From JAWWPG01 sp037719575 (GTDB taxonomy: Bacteria > Actinomycetota > Actinomycetes > Propionibacteriales > Nocardioidaceae), in contig JBBJMF010000003.1 of the NCBI GenBank assembly GCA_037719575.1, positions 1 to 64,000 of the forward strand: a DNA stretch of 64,000 nucleotides. Direction: 5' to 3'. The notes under the pieces are model-generated. The model had not been told where the DNA came from and ran no database searches. It was given only the letters and a program-made list of their open reading frames with translations. A program made the translations under genes and the position numbers. The first letter of the stretch is position 1. Each line of letters begins with the position of its first letter. Positions 25,142 to 33,610 of the stretch are shown here, piece by piece.

Positions 25142-26479
25142 CTATACGCCGCTGAACCGGGTGATGGCGTCCAGATGGCGCTCCCGCAACGCGTCGTCTC
25201 GGACTCCGAGACCGGAATCGGGTGCAAGGCACAGTACTCCGACCTTGCCCTGGTGCTGGTTGCGATGGACCTCGTAGGCGGCGGTCCCGGTGTCCGCCAG
25301 CGGGTGCGCCTTGCTGAGTGTCGGGTGCACGAACCCGCGCGCGATCAACCGGTTCGCCTCCCAGGCTTCGCGGTAGTTGGCGAAGTGCGAGCCGATGATC
25401 CGCTTGAGGTTCATCCACAGATACCGGTTGTCGTACTCGTGCAGGTAGCCGGATGTCGACGCGCAGGTGACGATCGTGCCGCCACGCCGCGCGACGAAGG
25501 TCGAGGCGCCGAACGTCTCCCGTCCCGGGTGCTCGAGCACGATGTCGGGGTCGTCTCCTCCGGTGAGCTCGCGGATGCGGGCTCCGAAACGTCGCCACTC
25601 CGCCGGGTCCTGGGTGTGGTCGTCGCTCCAGAACCGGTAGTCCTCCGCTCGCCGGTCGATGATCAGCTCGGCCCCCATCGCCCGGCAGAGGTCGGCCTTG
25701 TCCGGTGACGACACGATGCAAACGGGGAGCGCGCCGCCGTTCAGGGCGAGCTGGGTGGCATACGACCCGAGCCCGCCCGACGCCCCCCAGATGAGCACGG
25801 TGTCGCCCTGCTTCATCGCGGCGCCGTTCCTGGAAACGAGCTGTCGGTACGCCGTCGAGTTCACCAGACCCGGACAGGCGGCCTCCTCCCACGTGAGGTG
25901 GGCGGGCTTGGGCATCAGCTGGTTCGACTTCACCAGCGCCAGCTCGGCGAGGCCGCCGAAGTTCGTCTCGAAACCCCAGATTCGCTGCTCGGGGTCGAGC
26001 ATCGTGTCGTTGTGGCCGTCGGGATTCTCCAGCTCGACGGACAGGCAGTGCGCCACCACCTCGTCGCCCGCCTGCCAGGTGTGCACGCCGGCACCGGTGC
26101 GCAGGACGACGCCGGCGAGGTCGGACCCGACCACGTGGTAGGGCAGGTCGTGGCGTCTCGAGATCGGCGACAGCTTCCCGTACCTGCGCAGGAACGAGAA
26201 CGTCGGTACCGGCTCGAAGATGCTCGTCCATACGGTGTTGTAGTTGATGGCCGACGCCATCACCGCCACGAGCGCCTCGCCCGGACCGAGCTCGGGCACC
26301 GGCACCTCGTCGAGGTGCAGGCTGCGGCGCGGATCCTTGTCCGACGAATCGAGGCCCTCGAACATCTCGACCTCGTCCTCGTGGACCGTCACCCCGCGGT
26401 AGGACTCGGGAAGCGGGAGCCTCGCGAAGTCCTCGCGCGGCGTGTCACCGGCGAGGATGGCGCTCAGCACCTCCCGCAT
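25142..26479 (-). CDS. ccr: Crotonyl-CoA carboxylase/reductase
   Basis: A 445-residue MDR-superfamily enzyme that reductively carboxylates crotonyl-CoA with CO2 and NADPH to (2S)-ethylmalonyl-CoA. The NADPH-binding segment is IWGASGGLGSYATQLALNGG (230-249). All four residues described for the CO2 pocket of the Kitasatospora enzyme are present at the same numbers: N81, F170, E171 and H365. The N-terminal EDFARLPLPESYRG is characteristic of Ccr. AGGAG sits six bases before the ATG. It follows the epimerase gene on the same strand, with a small ORF between them, so the three are probably one operon. Confidence 0.95.
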   Translation of the reverse strand: MREVLSAILAGDTPREDFARLPLPESYRGVTVHEDEVEMFEGLDSSDKDPRRSLHLDEVPVPELGPGEALVAVMASAINYNTVWTSIFEPVPTFSFLRRYGKLSPISRRHDLPYHVVGSDLAGVVLRTGAGVHTWQAGDEVVAHCLSVELENPDGHNDTMLDPEQRIWGFETNFGGLAELALVKSNQLMPKPAHLTWEEAACPGLVNSTAYRQLVSRNGAAMKQGDTVLIWGASGGLGSYATQLALNGGALPVCIVSSPDKADLCRAMGAELIIDRRAEDYRFWSDDHTQDPAEWRRFGARIRELTGGDDPDIVLEHPGRETFGASTFVARRGGTIVTCASTSGYLHEYDNRYLWMNLKRIIGSHFANYREAWEANRLIARGFVHPTLSKAHPLADTGTAAYEVHRNQHQGKVGVLCLAPDSGLGVRDDALRERHLDAITRFSGV

Positions 26480-26622
26480 ACGGAACTCCTGGTTGGCCCG
26501 AGTAATGGTTCAGGGTGGCGACGCCGAGCGCGCCCGCGCTGGACATCGGAGAGAGTCTTGCCCGACTCGGAGGCGAGCCTGGTCAGCTCAGCGTAGACGT
26601 GGTCGGAGAAGTTCACATTCAC
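26464..26622 (-). CDS. Short ribbon-helix-helix-like ORF, possibly truncated
   Basis: A 52-residue frame whose first 27 residues, around NVNFSDHVYAELTRLASESG then KTLSDV, look like the first strand and helix of a ribbon-helix-helix DNA-binding domain. The rest (Arg-rich, then PEPLLGPTRSS) does not continue the fold, so it may be frameshifted or a remnant. The GTG start overlaps the epimerase stop as GTGA, and the end overlaps the ccr start, which would couple all three. It could be a relic regulator or just a translation bridge. Confidence 0.4.
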   Translation of the reverse strand: MNVNFSDHVYAELTRLASESGKTLSDVQRGRARRRHPEPLLGPTRSSVCGRC

Positions 26623-27071
26623 CCGCTTGTTCCGTTCGGAGCCGGCTCCACCAGCTCGACGAGCACGCCGCCCGCGTCCTTCGGGTGGATGAAGTTGATC
26701 CGGCTGCCGGCGGTGCCGCGCCGCGCCTCGTCGTACACCAACCGCATGCCCTGAGCGCGCACGGCGGCCATCGCGACGTCGATGCTGGTGACGCGGTAGG
26801 CGACCTGCTGGACACCGGGTCCCGACCGGTCGAGAAACCTGGAGATCGTGGAGTCCGGCCACAGCGGCGCGAGCAGCTGGAGGCAGGTGCCGGAGTCGCC
26901 GACCGCGACCATCGCCTCGCGGACGCCCTCGGCCTCGTTGACCTCCTCGTGGACGAGCGGGAACCCGAAGCGCTTCGCATAGAAGGCGACTGCCTCGTCG
27001 ATGTCGGGTACGGCGATACCGACGTGGTCGACAGCGGTGATCAAGCCGGGTGGGAACACCTCGGGGTCCAT
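26619..27071 (-). CDS. Methylmalonyl-/ethylmalonyl-CoA epimerase
   Basis: A 150-residue glyoxalase-fold (VOC) protein with two beta-alpha-beta-beta-beta repeats. Metal-ligand positions are H16 in VDHVGIAV, Gln in TCLQLLAPL, and Glu in VLVELVEP. The fourth, usually the second His of GLHHIA-type sequences, is Gln here (GVQQVAYRV). RRGTAGSRINFIHPKDAGG is the family's C-terminal signature. It interconverts the 2S and 2R forms of methylmalonyl-CoA and, in the ethylmalonyl-CoA pathway, of ethylmalonyl-CoA. Being upstream of ccr in the same direction supports the second role. ATG 27071 is preferred over an upstream in-frame start. Confidence 0.9.
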   Translation of the reverse strand: MDPEVFPPGLITAVDHVGIAVPDIDEAVAFYAKRFGFPLVHEEVNEAEGVREAMVAVGDSGTCLQLLAPLWPDSTISRFLDRSGPGVQQVAYRVTSIDVAMAAVRAQGMRLVYDEARRGTAGSRINFIHPKDAGGVLVELVEPAPNGTSG

Positions 27072-27211
27072 CCGCCTATCGTCGTGGACCCGCGCCCGGC
27101 CCGCCAACGGCTGTGACGCGATCGACACCACCCTGCGTCGACACGGCTTCGCGGCGGCGCACCACGCTCGGTATCGTTCACAGCGACCACGAGTCGACGT
27201 TGGAGGGCCTG

Positions 27212-28402
27212 ATGGCTGGATCTGTCATTGTCGCGGGGGCGCGGACCCCCATCGGCCGCCTGCTCGGCGGCCTCACGGACCTGTCGGCGACCGACCTCGG
27301 CGGGGTCGCGATCAAAGGTGCCCTGGAGAGGTCCGGGGTTTCGCCCGACCAGGTCGACTACGTGATCATGGGGCAGGTTCTGCAGGCCGGGGCCGGCCAG
27401 ATCCCGGCCCGTCAGGCCGCCGTCAAGGGTGGCATCTCGATGGACGTCCCCGCCCTGACGATCAACAAGGTGTGCCTGTCGGGCATCAACGCGATCGCCC
27501 TTGCCGACCAGCTGATCCGAGCCGGGGAGTGCGAGGTCGTGGTCGCCGGGGGCATGGAGTCGATGACGAACGCGCCACATCTGATGACGAAGTCCCGAGA
27601 GGGCTACAAGTACGGCGACGTCACCCTCCGGGACCATATGGCGTACGACGGGTTGTGGGACGTGTTCACCGACCAGGCGATGGGCGCCCTGACCGAGAGC
27701 CGTAACGCCGCGGACGAGTCACTCACGCGGGCCGAGCAGGACGCCTTCTCCGCCCGCTCCCACCAGCTCGCCGCTGCCGCCTGGAAGAACGGCCTCTTCG
27801 CCGACGAGGTGGTCCCGGTAGAGGTTCCGCAGCGTCGCGGCGACCCGCTCGTCGTGAGCGAGGACGAGGGCATCCGCGCCGACACCAGCGTCGAGTCCCT
27901 CGGCAAGCTGCGCCCGGCGTTCTCCAAGGACGGCACGATCACCGCAGGCTCGGCCTCCCAGATCTCCGACGGCGCCTGCGCCGTCGTCGTGATGAGCCAG
28001 GCGAAGGCGGCCGAGCTCGGCCTGACGTGGCTGGCGGAGATCGGCGCGTCCGGCCAGGTCGCCGGTCCCGACTCGACGCTGCAGTCGCAGCCGGCGCGGG
28101 CGATCCGCGCCGCGTGCCGGCGAGAAGGCGTCGCCGTGACCGACCTCGGGCTCGTCGAGATCAACGAGGCGTTCGCCGCGGTCGGCATCGCCAGCACCCG
28201 CGAGCTCGGCGTCGAGGCCGAGGCGGTCAACGTCAACGGCGGCGCGATCGCGCTCGGACACCCGATCGGGATGTCCGGCGCCCGGATCGTGCTGCACCTC
28301 GCCCTCGAGCTGCAGCGGCGCGGGGGCGGCGTCGGTGCGGCCGCCCTGTGCGGTGGTGGCGGGCAGGGCGACGCGCTGATCGTCCGCGTCCCGTCGGCGT
28401 GA
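27212..28402 (+). CDS. Acetyl-CoA C-acetyltransferase (thiolase)
   Basis: A 396-residue biosynthetic-type thiolase joining two acetyl-CoA to acetoacetyl-CoA, or the reverse. The acyl-binding Cys88 lies in TINKVCLSGINAIALA, the His in NVNGGAIALGHPIGMSG, and the second Cys in AALCGGGGQGDA. The segment EINEAFA is intact. GGAGGG at 27202-27207 supports ATG 27212, which begins right before the first strand. It is divergent from the epimerase-ccr group with about 140 bases between. The stop overlaps the meaB start as GTGA. Confidence 0.95.
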   Translation: MAGSVIVAGARTPIGRLLGGLTDLSATDLGGVAIKGALERSGVSPDQVDYVIMGQVLQAGAGQIPARQAAVKGGISMDVPALTINKVCLSGINAIALADQLIRAGECEVVVAGGMESMTNAPHLMTKSREGYKYGDVTLRDHMAYDGLWDVFTDQAMGALTESRNAADESLTRAEQDAFSARSHQLAAAAWKNGLFADEVVPVEVPQRRGDPLVVSEDEGIRADTSVESLGKLRPAFSKDGTITAGSASQISDGACAVVVMSQAKAAELGLTWLAEIGASGQVAGPDSTLQSQPARAIRAACRREGVAVTDLGLVEINEAFAAVGIASTRELGVEAEAVNVNGGAIALGHPIGMSGARIVLHLALELQRRGGGVGAAALCGGGGQGDALIVRVPSA

Positions 28403-29544
28403 CCTGCGGACCGAGCGAAGGCCCCTCGACCGCCACGACCCGCCGGCTCATCGGGCGCCGCGCCGGGGCCCAGACATCGGTCCCCGACCTCGTGGAACGG
28501 GCCCGAGCAGGCGAACCCCGTGCCGTGGCGCGTCTGATCTCCCTGGTGGAGGACGCGTCGCCGCTGGTGCGTGAGGTCGCGGAGCTGCTGGCACCTCATA
28601 CGGGCCGCGCTCAGGTCATCGGCATCACCGGCTCGCCCGGGGTCGGCAAGTCCACCACGACCTCCGCCCTCGTGACGGCGCTGCGGGAGCAGGGTCGGCG
28701 GGTCGGTGTGCTCGCGGTCGACCCGTCCTCGCCGTTCTCCGGCGGCGCCCTCCTGGGTGACCGGGTGCGGATGCAGGGCCACGCCACCGACAAGGCCGTC
28801 TACATCAGGTCGATGGCGACCCGGGGCCGCCTCGGCGGGCTCGCCTGGGCCACCCCGCAGGCGCTGCGGGTCCTCGACGCGGCAGGCTGCGACGTCGTCA
28901 TCGTCGAGACCGTCGGTGTCGGGCAGTCGGAGGTGGAGATCGCGGGTCAGGCCGACACCACTCTCGTGCTGCTAGCGCCCGGGATGGGCGACGGCATCCA
29001 GGCCGCGAAGGCAGGCATCCTCGAGATCGGCGACATCTACGTCGTCAACAAGGCCGACCGCGACGGCGCCCACCAGGTGGTGCGTGACCTCAGGTCGGTG
29101 CTCAGCCTCGGAGCCGTCGAGGGCGTCTGGCGGCCGCCGATCGTCAGCACCGTGGCCCAGACCGGCGAGGGCATCGACAAGCTGGTGGCCGCCATCGACC
29201 GGCACTGGGCCGACCTTGCCGAGTCGGGCGAGCTCGCCGTCCGCCGTACCCGCCGAGCCCGCGACGAGATCGAGGCGATCGCCCTCACGGCGCTTCGCGA
29301 GCGGTTCGGCGACCTGCACGGGCACGACGCCCTCGACACCCTCGCCGAGCAGGTGGTCTCGGGGTCGTCGGACCCGTATGCCGCGGCCCACACCCGCCAC
29401 CCGGCCCACTTACGGGGCTCACTAAGTGGGGTGGCCTGGCCTCCCAGGCACGCACCCCCTGGGCCACCCAGATCTGCGTGGCAGCGGGGGCATCTGCCTG
29501 GCCGGCCAGGCAGATCAGGCGGCGAACTCACATCGATTCCGTAA
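28399..29544 (+). CDS. meaB: MeaB/ArgK-type GTPase, chaperone of B12 mutases
   Basis: A 381-residue G3E-family GTPase that loads and protects adenosylcobalamin mutases. P-loop GSPGVGKS is at 78-85, the Asp of switch I lies in VLAVDPSSPFSGGALLGDR, then ETVGVGQSE and NKAD. GTG 28399 overlaps the thiolase stop. The family normally ends soon after the DPYAAA segment. Here about 45 more residues rich in Pro, Arg and Gly follow, and they are encoded by a hairpin and by copy B of a dispersed repeat. The tail looks acquired by loss of the original stop. Confidence 0.93.
   Translation: MTCGPSEGPSTATTRRLIGRRAGAQTSVPDLVERARAGEPRAVARLISLVEDASPLVREVAELLAPHTGRAQVIGITGSPGVGKSTTTSALVTALREQGRRVGVLAVDPSSPFSGGALLGDRVRMQGHATDKAVYIRSMATRGRLGGLAWATPQALRVLDAAGCDVVIVETVGVGQSEVEIAGQADTTLVLLAPGMGDGIQAAKAGILEIGDIYVVNKADRDGAHQVVRDLRSVLSLGAVEGVWRPPIVSTVAQTGEGIDKLVAAIDRHWADLAESGELAVRRTRRARDEIEAIALTALRERFGDLHGHDALDTLAEQVVSGSSDPYAAAHTRHPAHLRGSLSGVAWPPRHAPPGPPRSAWQRGHLPGRPGRSGGELTSIP
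29405..29430. terminator. Hairpin at the original end of meaB
   Basis: CCCACTTA (29405-29412) pairs with TAAGTGGG (29423-29430) across a 10-base loop. It lies just after the point where MeaB homologues usually end, so it could have been the original transcription end signal. It now lies inside the reading frame. Confidence 0.4.
29434..29516 (+). repeat. Dispersed palindromic repeat, copy B
   Basis: This is the second copy of the element at 22421-22502, in the opposite orientation. It contains a perfect 24-base palindrome at 29492-29515 whose half is ATCTGCCTGGCC. Copy B lies within the C-terminal extension of the meaB frame, and the frame stops 28 bases after the repeat. Confidence 0.7.
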
Positions 29545-29586
29545 CAACGAGGCCGCCAGTCGGCTGAGCCCGTTGTCAGCCCGGGC

Positions 29587-30564
29587 GTGAGCCGGTTGAC
29601 TGCCCTGGGGTACGACGAGCGGGAAGCGGGGCTGACGATGACTCCTGCGGGCGAGCCGCTCGGTACGAGCGCGCCGCCGACCCCGCTCAGTCCCCCCGCG
29701 GACGCGTCGGGAATCGGGGTGAGGTGTGAAGGGGTCGTCCACCTGTACAAGACGTTCGCGGGCCACGACGTGGTCGCGCTGCAGGGCGTCGACCTCGTGG
29801 TGCAGCCGGGGGAGCGGGTGGCGTTCCTGGGTCCTTCGGGCTCGGGCAAGTCGACGCTGCTCACGCTCTTCGGCGGCATCCAGCGACCGTCGGCCGGCAA
29901 GATCTTCCTGGGGGACGACGAGATCTCCCGGATGAGCGAGCGCCAGCTGACGAAGATCCGCGCCTCGCGGGTGAGCACGATTCTCCAGGGCGCCACGCGC
30001 AACCTGCTGCCCTACGCCACGGCACGACAGAACCTCGGTTTCTCGCAGCTGGCCACCCGCACCTCCGGCCGCCAGCCGTCTATGTCGGACCCCGAGCTGC
30101 TCAGCAGGCTCGGCCTCGCCGAGCAGGCGGACCAGGTCGTGCGGACGATGTCCGGCGGGCAGCGGCAGCGGCTCGCGCTCGCCTGCGCGGTGACGTCGTC
30201 GCCGGCGCTGTTGCTCGCCGACGAGCCGACGAGCCAGCTCAGCCACGAGGACCGCGACCACATGCTCGAGCTGATCCACGGTCTCGGTGACGAGTTCGGC
30301 ACGACGATCCTCGTGGTAACCCACCAGCCTGAGGTCGCCGACACCTTTCCCCGCACCGTCACCATGCGGGGCGGCCGAGTGGGGTCGGAGGGCCGGGAGG
30401 GTGCGGAGTACGTCGTCGTGGGCGCGGACGGCGTCGTCCACCTACCGGCCCACGTGGCACGGGAGTGGCCACCCGGGACCCTCGTGCGGATCGAGCCGGA
30501 AAGCAGGGACCGCGTGTTGCTCAGCCGGCCGGGAACCGAAGATCCCGAGGGGGACACTCCGTGA
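29587..30564 (+). CDS. ABC transporter ATPase 1
   Basis: A 325-residue ATPase of the MacB/LolD export class. Walker A GPSGSGKST, Q-loop STILQGATRN, signature MSGGQRQRLALA, Walker B LLLADEPTS and H-loop VVTHQPE are all complete. About 45 N-terminal residues before the fold are Pro-rich, and about 60 C-terminal residues form an extra small domain. GTG 29587 gives the longest form; ATG 29638 is possible. It heads a four-gene unit with a second ATPase and two large permeases. Confidence 0.88.
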   Translation: MSRLTALGYDEREAGLTMTPAGEPLGTSAPPTPLSPPADASGIGVRCEGVVHLYKTFAGHDVVALQGVDLVVQPGERVAFLGPSGSGKSTLLTLFGGIQRPSAGKIFLGDDEISRMSERQLTKIRASRVSTILQGATRNLLPYATARQNLGFSQLATRTSGRQPSMSDPELLSRLGLAEQADQVVRTMSGGQRQRLALACAVTSSPALLLADEPTSQLSHEDRDHMLELIHGLGDEFGTTILVVTHQPEVADTFPRTVTMRGGRVGSEGREGAEYVVVGADGVVHLPAHVAREWPPGTLVRIEPESRDRVLLSRPGTEDPEGDTP

Positions 30565-30585
30565 GGGCGGGACCAACAAGGGGCC

Positions 30586-31305
30586 ATGATGAGTGAGCGG
30601 GGTGCCCTCCGCGCGGAGCGCGCTCACGCTGTGCACCTCGACGATGTGCATCTGGTCATCGGCGAACGACAGATCCTGCACACGATGAGCCTGGTTTTCC
30701 GGCCCGGTGAGGTGACCGTGGTGTCGGGACCATCGGGCTCGGGAAAGACGTCCGTGCTGTCGATCGCCGGCGGGCTGCAGCGTCCGACCCGCGGCAGTGC
30801 GTCGTACGGCGAGCTGCCGATGTGGCAGGGGGACGGCGACCCCCGCCCTGAGGTGGCATTCGTCCTGCAGGTCTACGGCCTGGTGCCGATCCTCAGCGCC
30901 CGGGAGAACGTCGCCATCGCCCTGCGAGCCCGCGGTGTCCCGCCCGCCGACGCCAACCGAAGTGCCGACGAGCAGCTGGGACGGTTCCACATCGGCGACC
31001 TCGGCGACCGCCAGGTAGAGGAGCTGTCCGGTGGACAGATGCAGCGGGTCGCATGCGCCCGGGGCTTCGCCGTGGGGGCGGACATCCTGCTCGCGGACGA
31101 GCCGACGAGCGAGCTCGACGAGGGCAACCGCGAGCACGTGATGGCCCAGCTACGGGCCGAGGCCGACCGTGGCGTCGTCGTCGTGGTCGCTACTCATGAC
31201 CCCGCTGTCGTCGCTGCGGCGGACCGGCACGTGGTGATGGACGCCGGTGTTCTCACCGACCGCGTCGAGCCGGCGGCCCGGCTCACCACCGAGTTCGGCG
31301 GCTAG
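30586..31305 (+). CDS. ABC transporter ATPase 2
   Basis: A 239-residue ATPase of the same export class. It has Walker A GPSGSGKTS, Q-loop VAFVLQVYGL, signature LSGGQMQRVACAR, Walker B DILLADEPTSELD and H-loop VVATHDPA. AAGGGG at 30578-30583 precedes two ATG codons (30586 and 30589); the second has the better spacing. It differs clearly from ATPase 1, which suggests a heterodimeric pair serving the two permeases that follow. Confidence 0.88.
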   Translation: MMSERGALRAERAHAVHLDDVHLVIGERQILHTMSLVFRPGEVTVVSGPSGSGKTSVLSIAGGLQRPTRGSASYGELPMWQGDGDPRPEVAFVLQVYGLVPILSARENVAIALRARGVPPADANRSADEQLGRFHIGDLGDRQVEELSGGQMQRVACARGFAVGADILLADEPTSELDEGNREHVMAQLRAEADRGVVVVVATHDPAVVAAADRHVVMDAGVLTDRVEPAARLTTEFGG

Positions 31306-31309
31306 CGCC

Positions 31310-33610
31310 GTGGTCCTGCGCGGCATCCTCTCCCGCCGGGTGCTCTCGCTCTCGATCTTCGTCCTCGCGATGCTGGTCGTCTCCGGGACGGTGGTGTCGG
31401 TCGCGTTCAGCCGACTCACCCACGTGTCACAAGGCTCCGCCGGCGCGCTGGTGCTTCTCGGTTTCGTGGCGCTCGCCGCACAGTCCGTGGAGTCCCTGCG
31501 ACGGCGCGAGCACGAGCTGGCGTTGGCCCGGCTGCACGGGCGTCGGGGTCTGCATCTGCTGGGGTTCGCCGTCGCGGAGCCATGCCTGGTCGTCATCGGT
31601 GGCGCCGTGGGCGGAGCTCTCGCCGGCCGGCTCGTCACCCACCTCGTCATCGGTGCCTGGCTCCCGGCCGGCACCCCCGACAGCCTTAGCCGGCAGGAGT
31701 GGCTCGCCGCCGGGATCGTCACGGTGGGGATGCTCCTTCTCGTGGTCGCCTCCGGATGGCGGATCCTGCGGGCGCCGTTGCTGGTCCAGCTCACGGGCGC
31801 CCGCAGACCGCGCCCGTCGACCACGGTTGGCCTGTTCTTCCAGGTGCTGCTCGTCGTCGGCGCCGTCGTCTCGATCTATCAGGCCCACGAGGCGTCGAAG
31901 GATCGGGTCGACTGGGTGACGCTGATGTCCCCTGCCATCGCGGGGCTGGCGGCGGGGCAGGTCGTCATCTGGCTGGTCGTCGCGTCGCTCGCGGTCGTCG
32001 TGCCACGCCGGCAGAGTGCCCAGCTCGGCTGGTTCATCACGCTGAGGCGGTTGTCGCGCCGCGCGGACAGCCTCGCGATGGTGCGGACCATCGTCGCGGC
32101 GGGTGTGCTGTTCGGGGTGGCGGCAAGTGCCTCGACCTCAGCGCAGGCCTGGCGGGAGCAGCGGTCGAGGCTTCAGGTAGGCGCGCCGGTGAGCTACCCG
32201 GTCCCCTCGGGTGCGCTGGCGGCATATGCCGCGTCCCGCCTCGCCGATCCTCGAGGCAGCTGGCTGGCGGCCGTCGCGTCGTACACCACCGACGAGAGTC
32301 CTGCCGGGCGCCGGGTGTTCGTCGACGCGGAGCGGTGGGGGACCGTCGTCGGCGACTTCTTCGCCGACACGGACGTGGCTCCGCTAACCGGAGCCCTGAC
32401 CCGGCTCCCGACGCCGCAGGAGGCCCGCTACGTCACGGGCGACGTACTGACCGCGACGATGACCTCCGCCTCATTGCCGCAGGCGACATATGTGACGATC
32501 TCCCTGGAGTACGTCGACGACGTGGGCGACCTGGTCATCGCGGCACTCCCCCTGCAGCCGCGTCACGCGGCCCCGGCCCCGCCGGGTCGGAGTCGGTTCT
32601 CCGCGACGGTCAGCGGGTGCCGCCTGGCGTGTGTCGTGACTCGGATCGATATCGCCGGACGGACCCGTTCACCCCTCCATCTGCTCGACGTGTCGTTCGC
32701 CGGTAGGCACCTCCTCGCACCGACTTCGGGCATCCAGCTCGAGCAGACACCGTTCCAGATCAGGAGCAGCCGGGTAGCTCGAGGGCTGAGCGTCAACCTG
32801 CGGCGTGGTTTCGGTGGCTTCGGCGTGGATGGAGCGCTTGCCACGTTCCCGTCGACCGTGGTCCAGACGGGCATCGCGACGCCGGGAGTCGTCTATGACC
32901 GCAGGGCCGGCCATCCGTCGGTGGGAGGAGTCGACGGTGCCGCACGACCGATCCACGTCACCGTCACCCTTCCCGCGCTGCCGTTCGTGGGGACACGCGG
33001 CACCCTGCTCGACTTGGGGAGCGTCCTTGTGGGCGCGGGGGGAAGCAGCTACGACACCGATGCGCGGATCCTCGCCCGGGCCGATACCCCAACCGAGGTC
33101 ATCGAGGCGTTGCGCTCGACCCACGTTCTCGGCCTCCCCACGACGTACCGGAGCACACTCGCGCGGCTCGACGACACCCCACGCGCCCAGGGAACCCGGC
33201 TGTATGTCCTCGTCGCGGGGTTCGCGGCCCTCATCGCCCTGGTGAGTATCGCCTCGGCCGCCGCCCAGCAGACGAGCCAGAGACGCCAGGAGGCGGCCGG
33301 GCTGCGGAGCGCGGGGGTGCGATCGGGACAGATCGCCGGCGCGTACCGCCGAGAGGCCGCCGCGCTCGCCGTCGTCACGTTCGTCTCCACCTCGGTCGCA
33401 GGTTGGGCGGCATGTCGCGTCCTGCTGCCGGCCCTGCCCCTCGTGTCCGGGTGGCTCTTCGCCCCTCCGCTCGATGCGACGCCCAACCTCTCCGTGATCG
33501 CGGTGACCGCCCTGGCGTCCGGGGCCACCGCCGGGCTGGTCACCTACCTCGCGTTTCGCAGCACGGCCCGGTCTTCGCCGCCCAGGCTGCTTCGGGAGGT
33601 TGGGTCATGA
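31310..33610 (+). CDS. Large FtsX-type ABC permease 1
   Basis: A 766-residue membrane protein with a hydrophobic N-terminal segment, several helices in residues 1-290, a large extracytoplasmic part (about 300-620), and further helices at the C-terminus (about 640-760). It is the doubled MacB/FtsX layout seen in macrolide/lipoprotein-type exporters. The external part contains a close Cys pair in SGCRLACVVTRID, probably a disulfide, which permease 2 shares. GTG 31310 follows the ATPase stop by four bases. The stop overlaps the next start as ATGA. Substrate unknown. Confidence 0.82.
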   Translation: MVLRGILSRRVLSLSIFVLAMLVVSGTVVSVAFSRLTHVSQGSAGALVLLGFVALAAQSVESLRRREHELALARLHGRRGLHLLGFAVAEPCLVVIGGAVGGALAGRLVTHLVIGAWLPAGTPDSLSRQEWLAAGIVTVGMLLLVVASGWRILRAPLLVQLTGARRPRPSTTVGLFFQVLLVVGAVVSIYQAHEASKDRVDWVTLMSPAIAGLAAGQVVIWLVVASLAVVVPRRQSAQLGWFITLRRLSRRADSLAMVRTIVAAGVLFGVAASASTSAQAWREQRSRLQVGAPVSYPVPSGALAAYAASRLADPRGSWLAAVASYTTDESPAGRRVFVDAERWGTVVGDFFADTDVAPLTGALTRLPTPQEARYVTGDVLTATMTSASLPQATYVTISLEYVDDVGDLVIAALPLQPRHAAPAPPGRSRFSATVSGCRLACVVTRIDIAGRTRSPLHLLDVSFAGRHLLAPTSGIQLEQTPFQIRSSRVARGLSVNLRRGFGGFGVDGALATFPSTVVQTGIATPGVVYDRRAGHPSVGGVDGAARPIHVTVTLPALPFVGTRGTLLDLGSVLVGAGGSSYDTDARILARADTPTEVIEALRSTHVLGLPTTYRSTLARLDDTPRAQGTRLYVLVAGFAALIALVSIASAAAQQTSQRRQEAAGLRSAGVRSGQIAGAYRREAAALAVVTFVSTSVAGWAACRVLLPALPLVSGWLFAPPLDATPNLSVIAVTALASGATAGLVTYLAFRSTARSSPPRLLREVGS

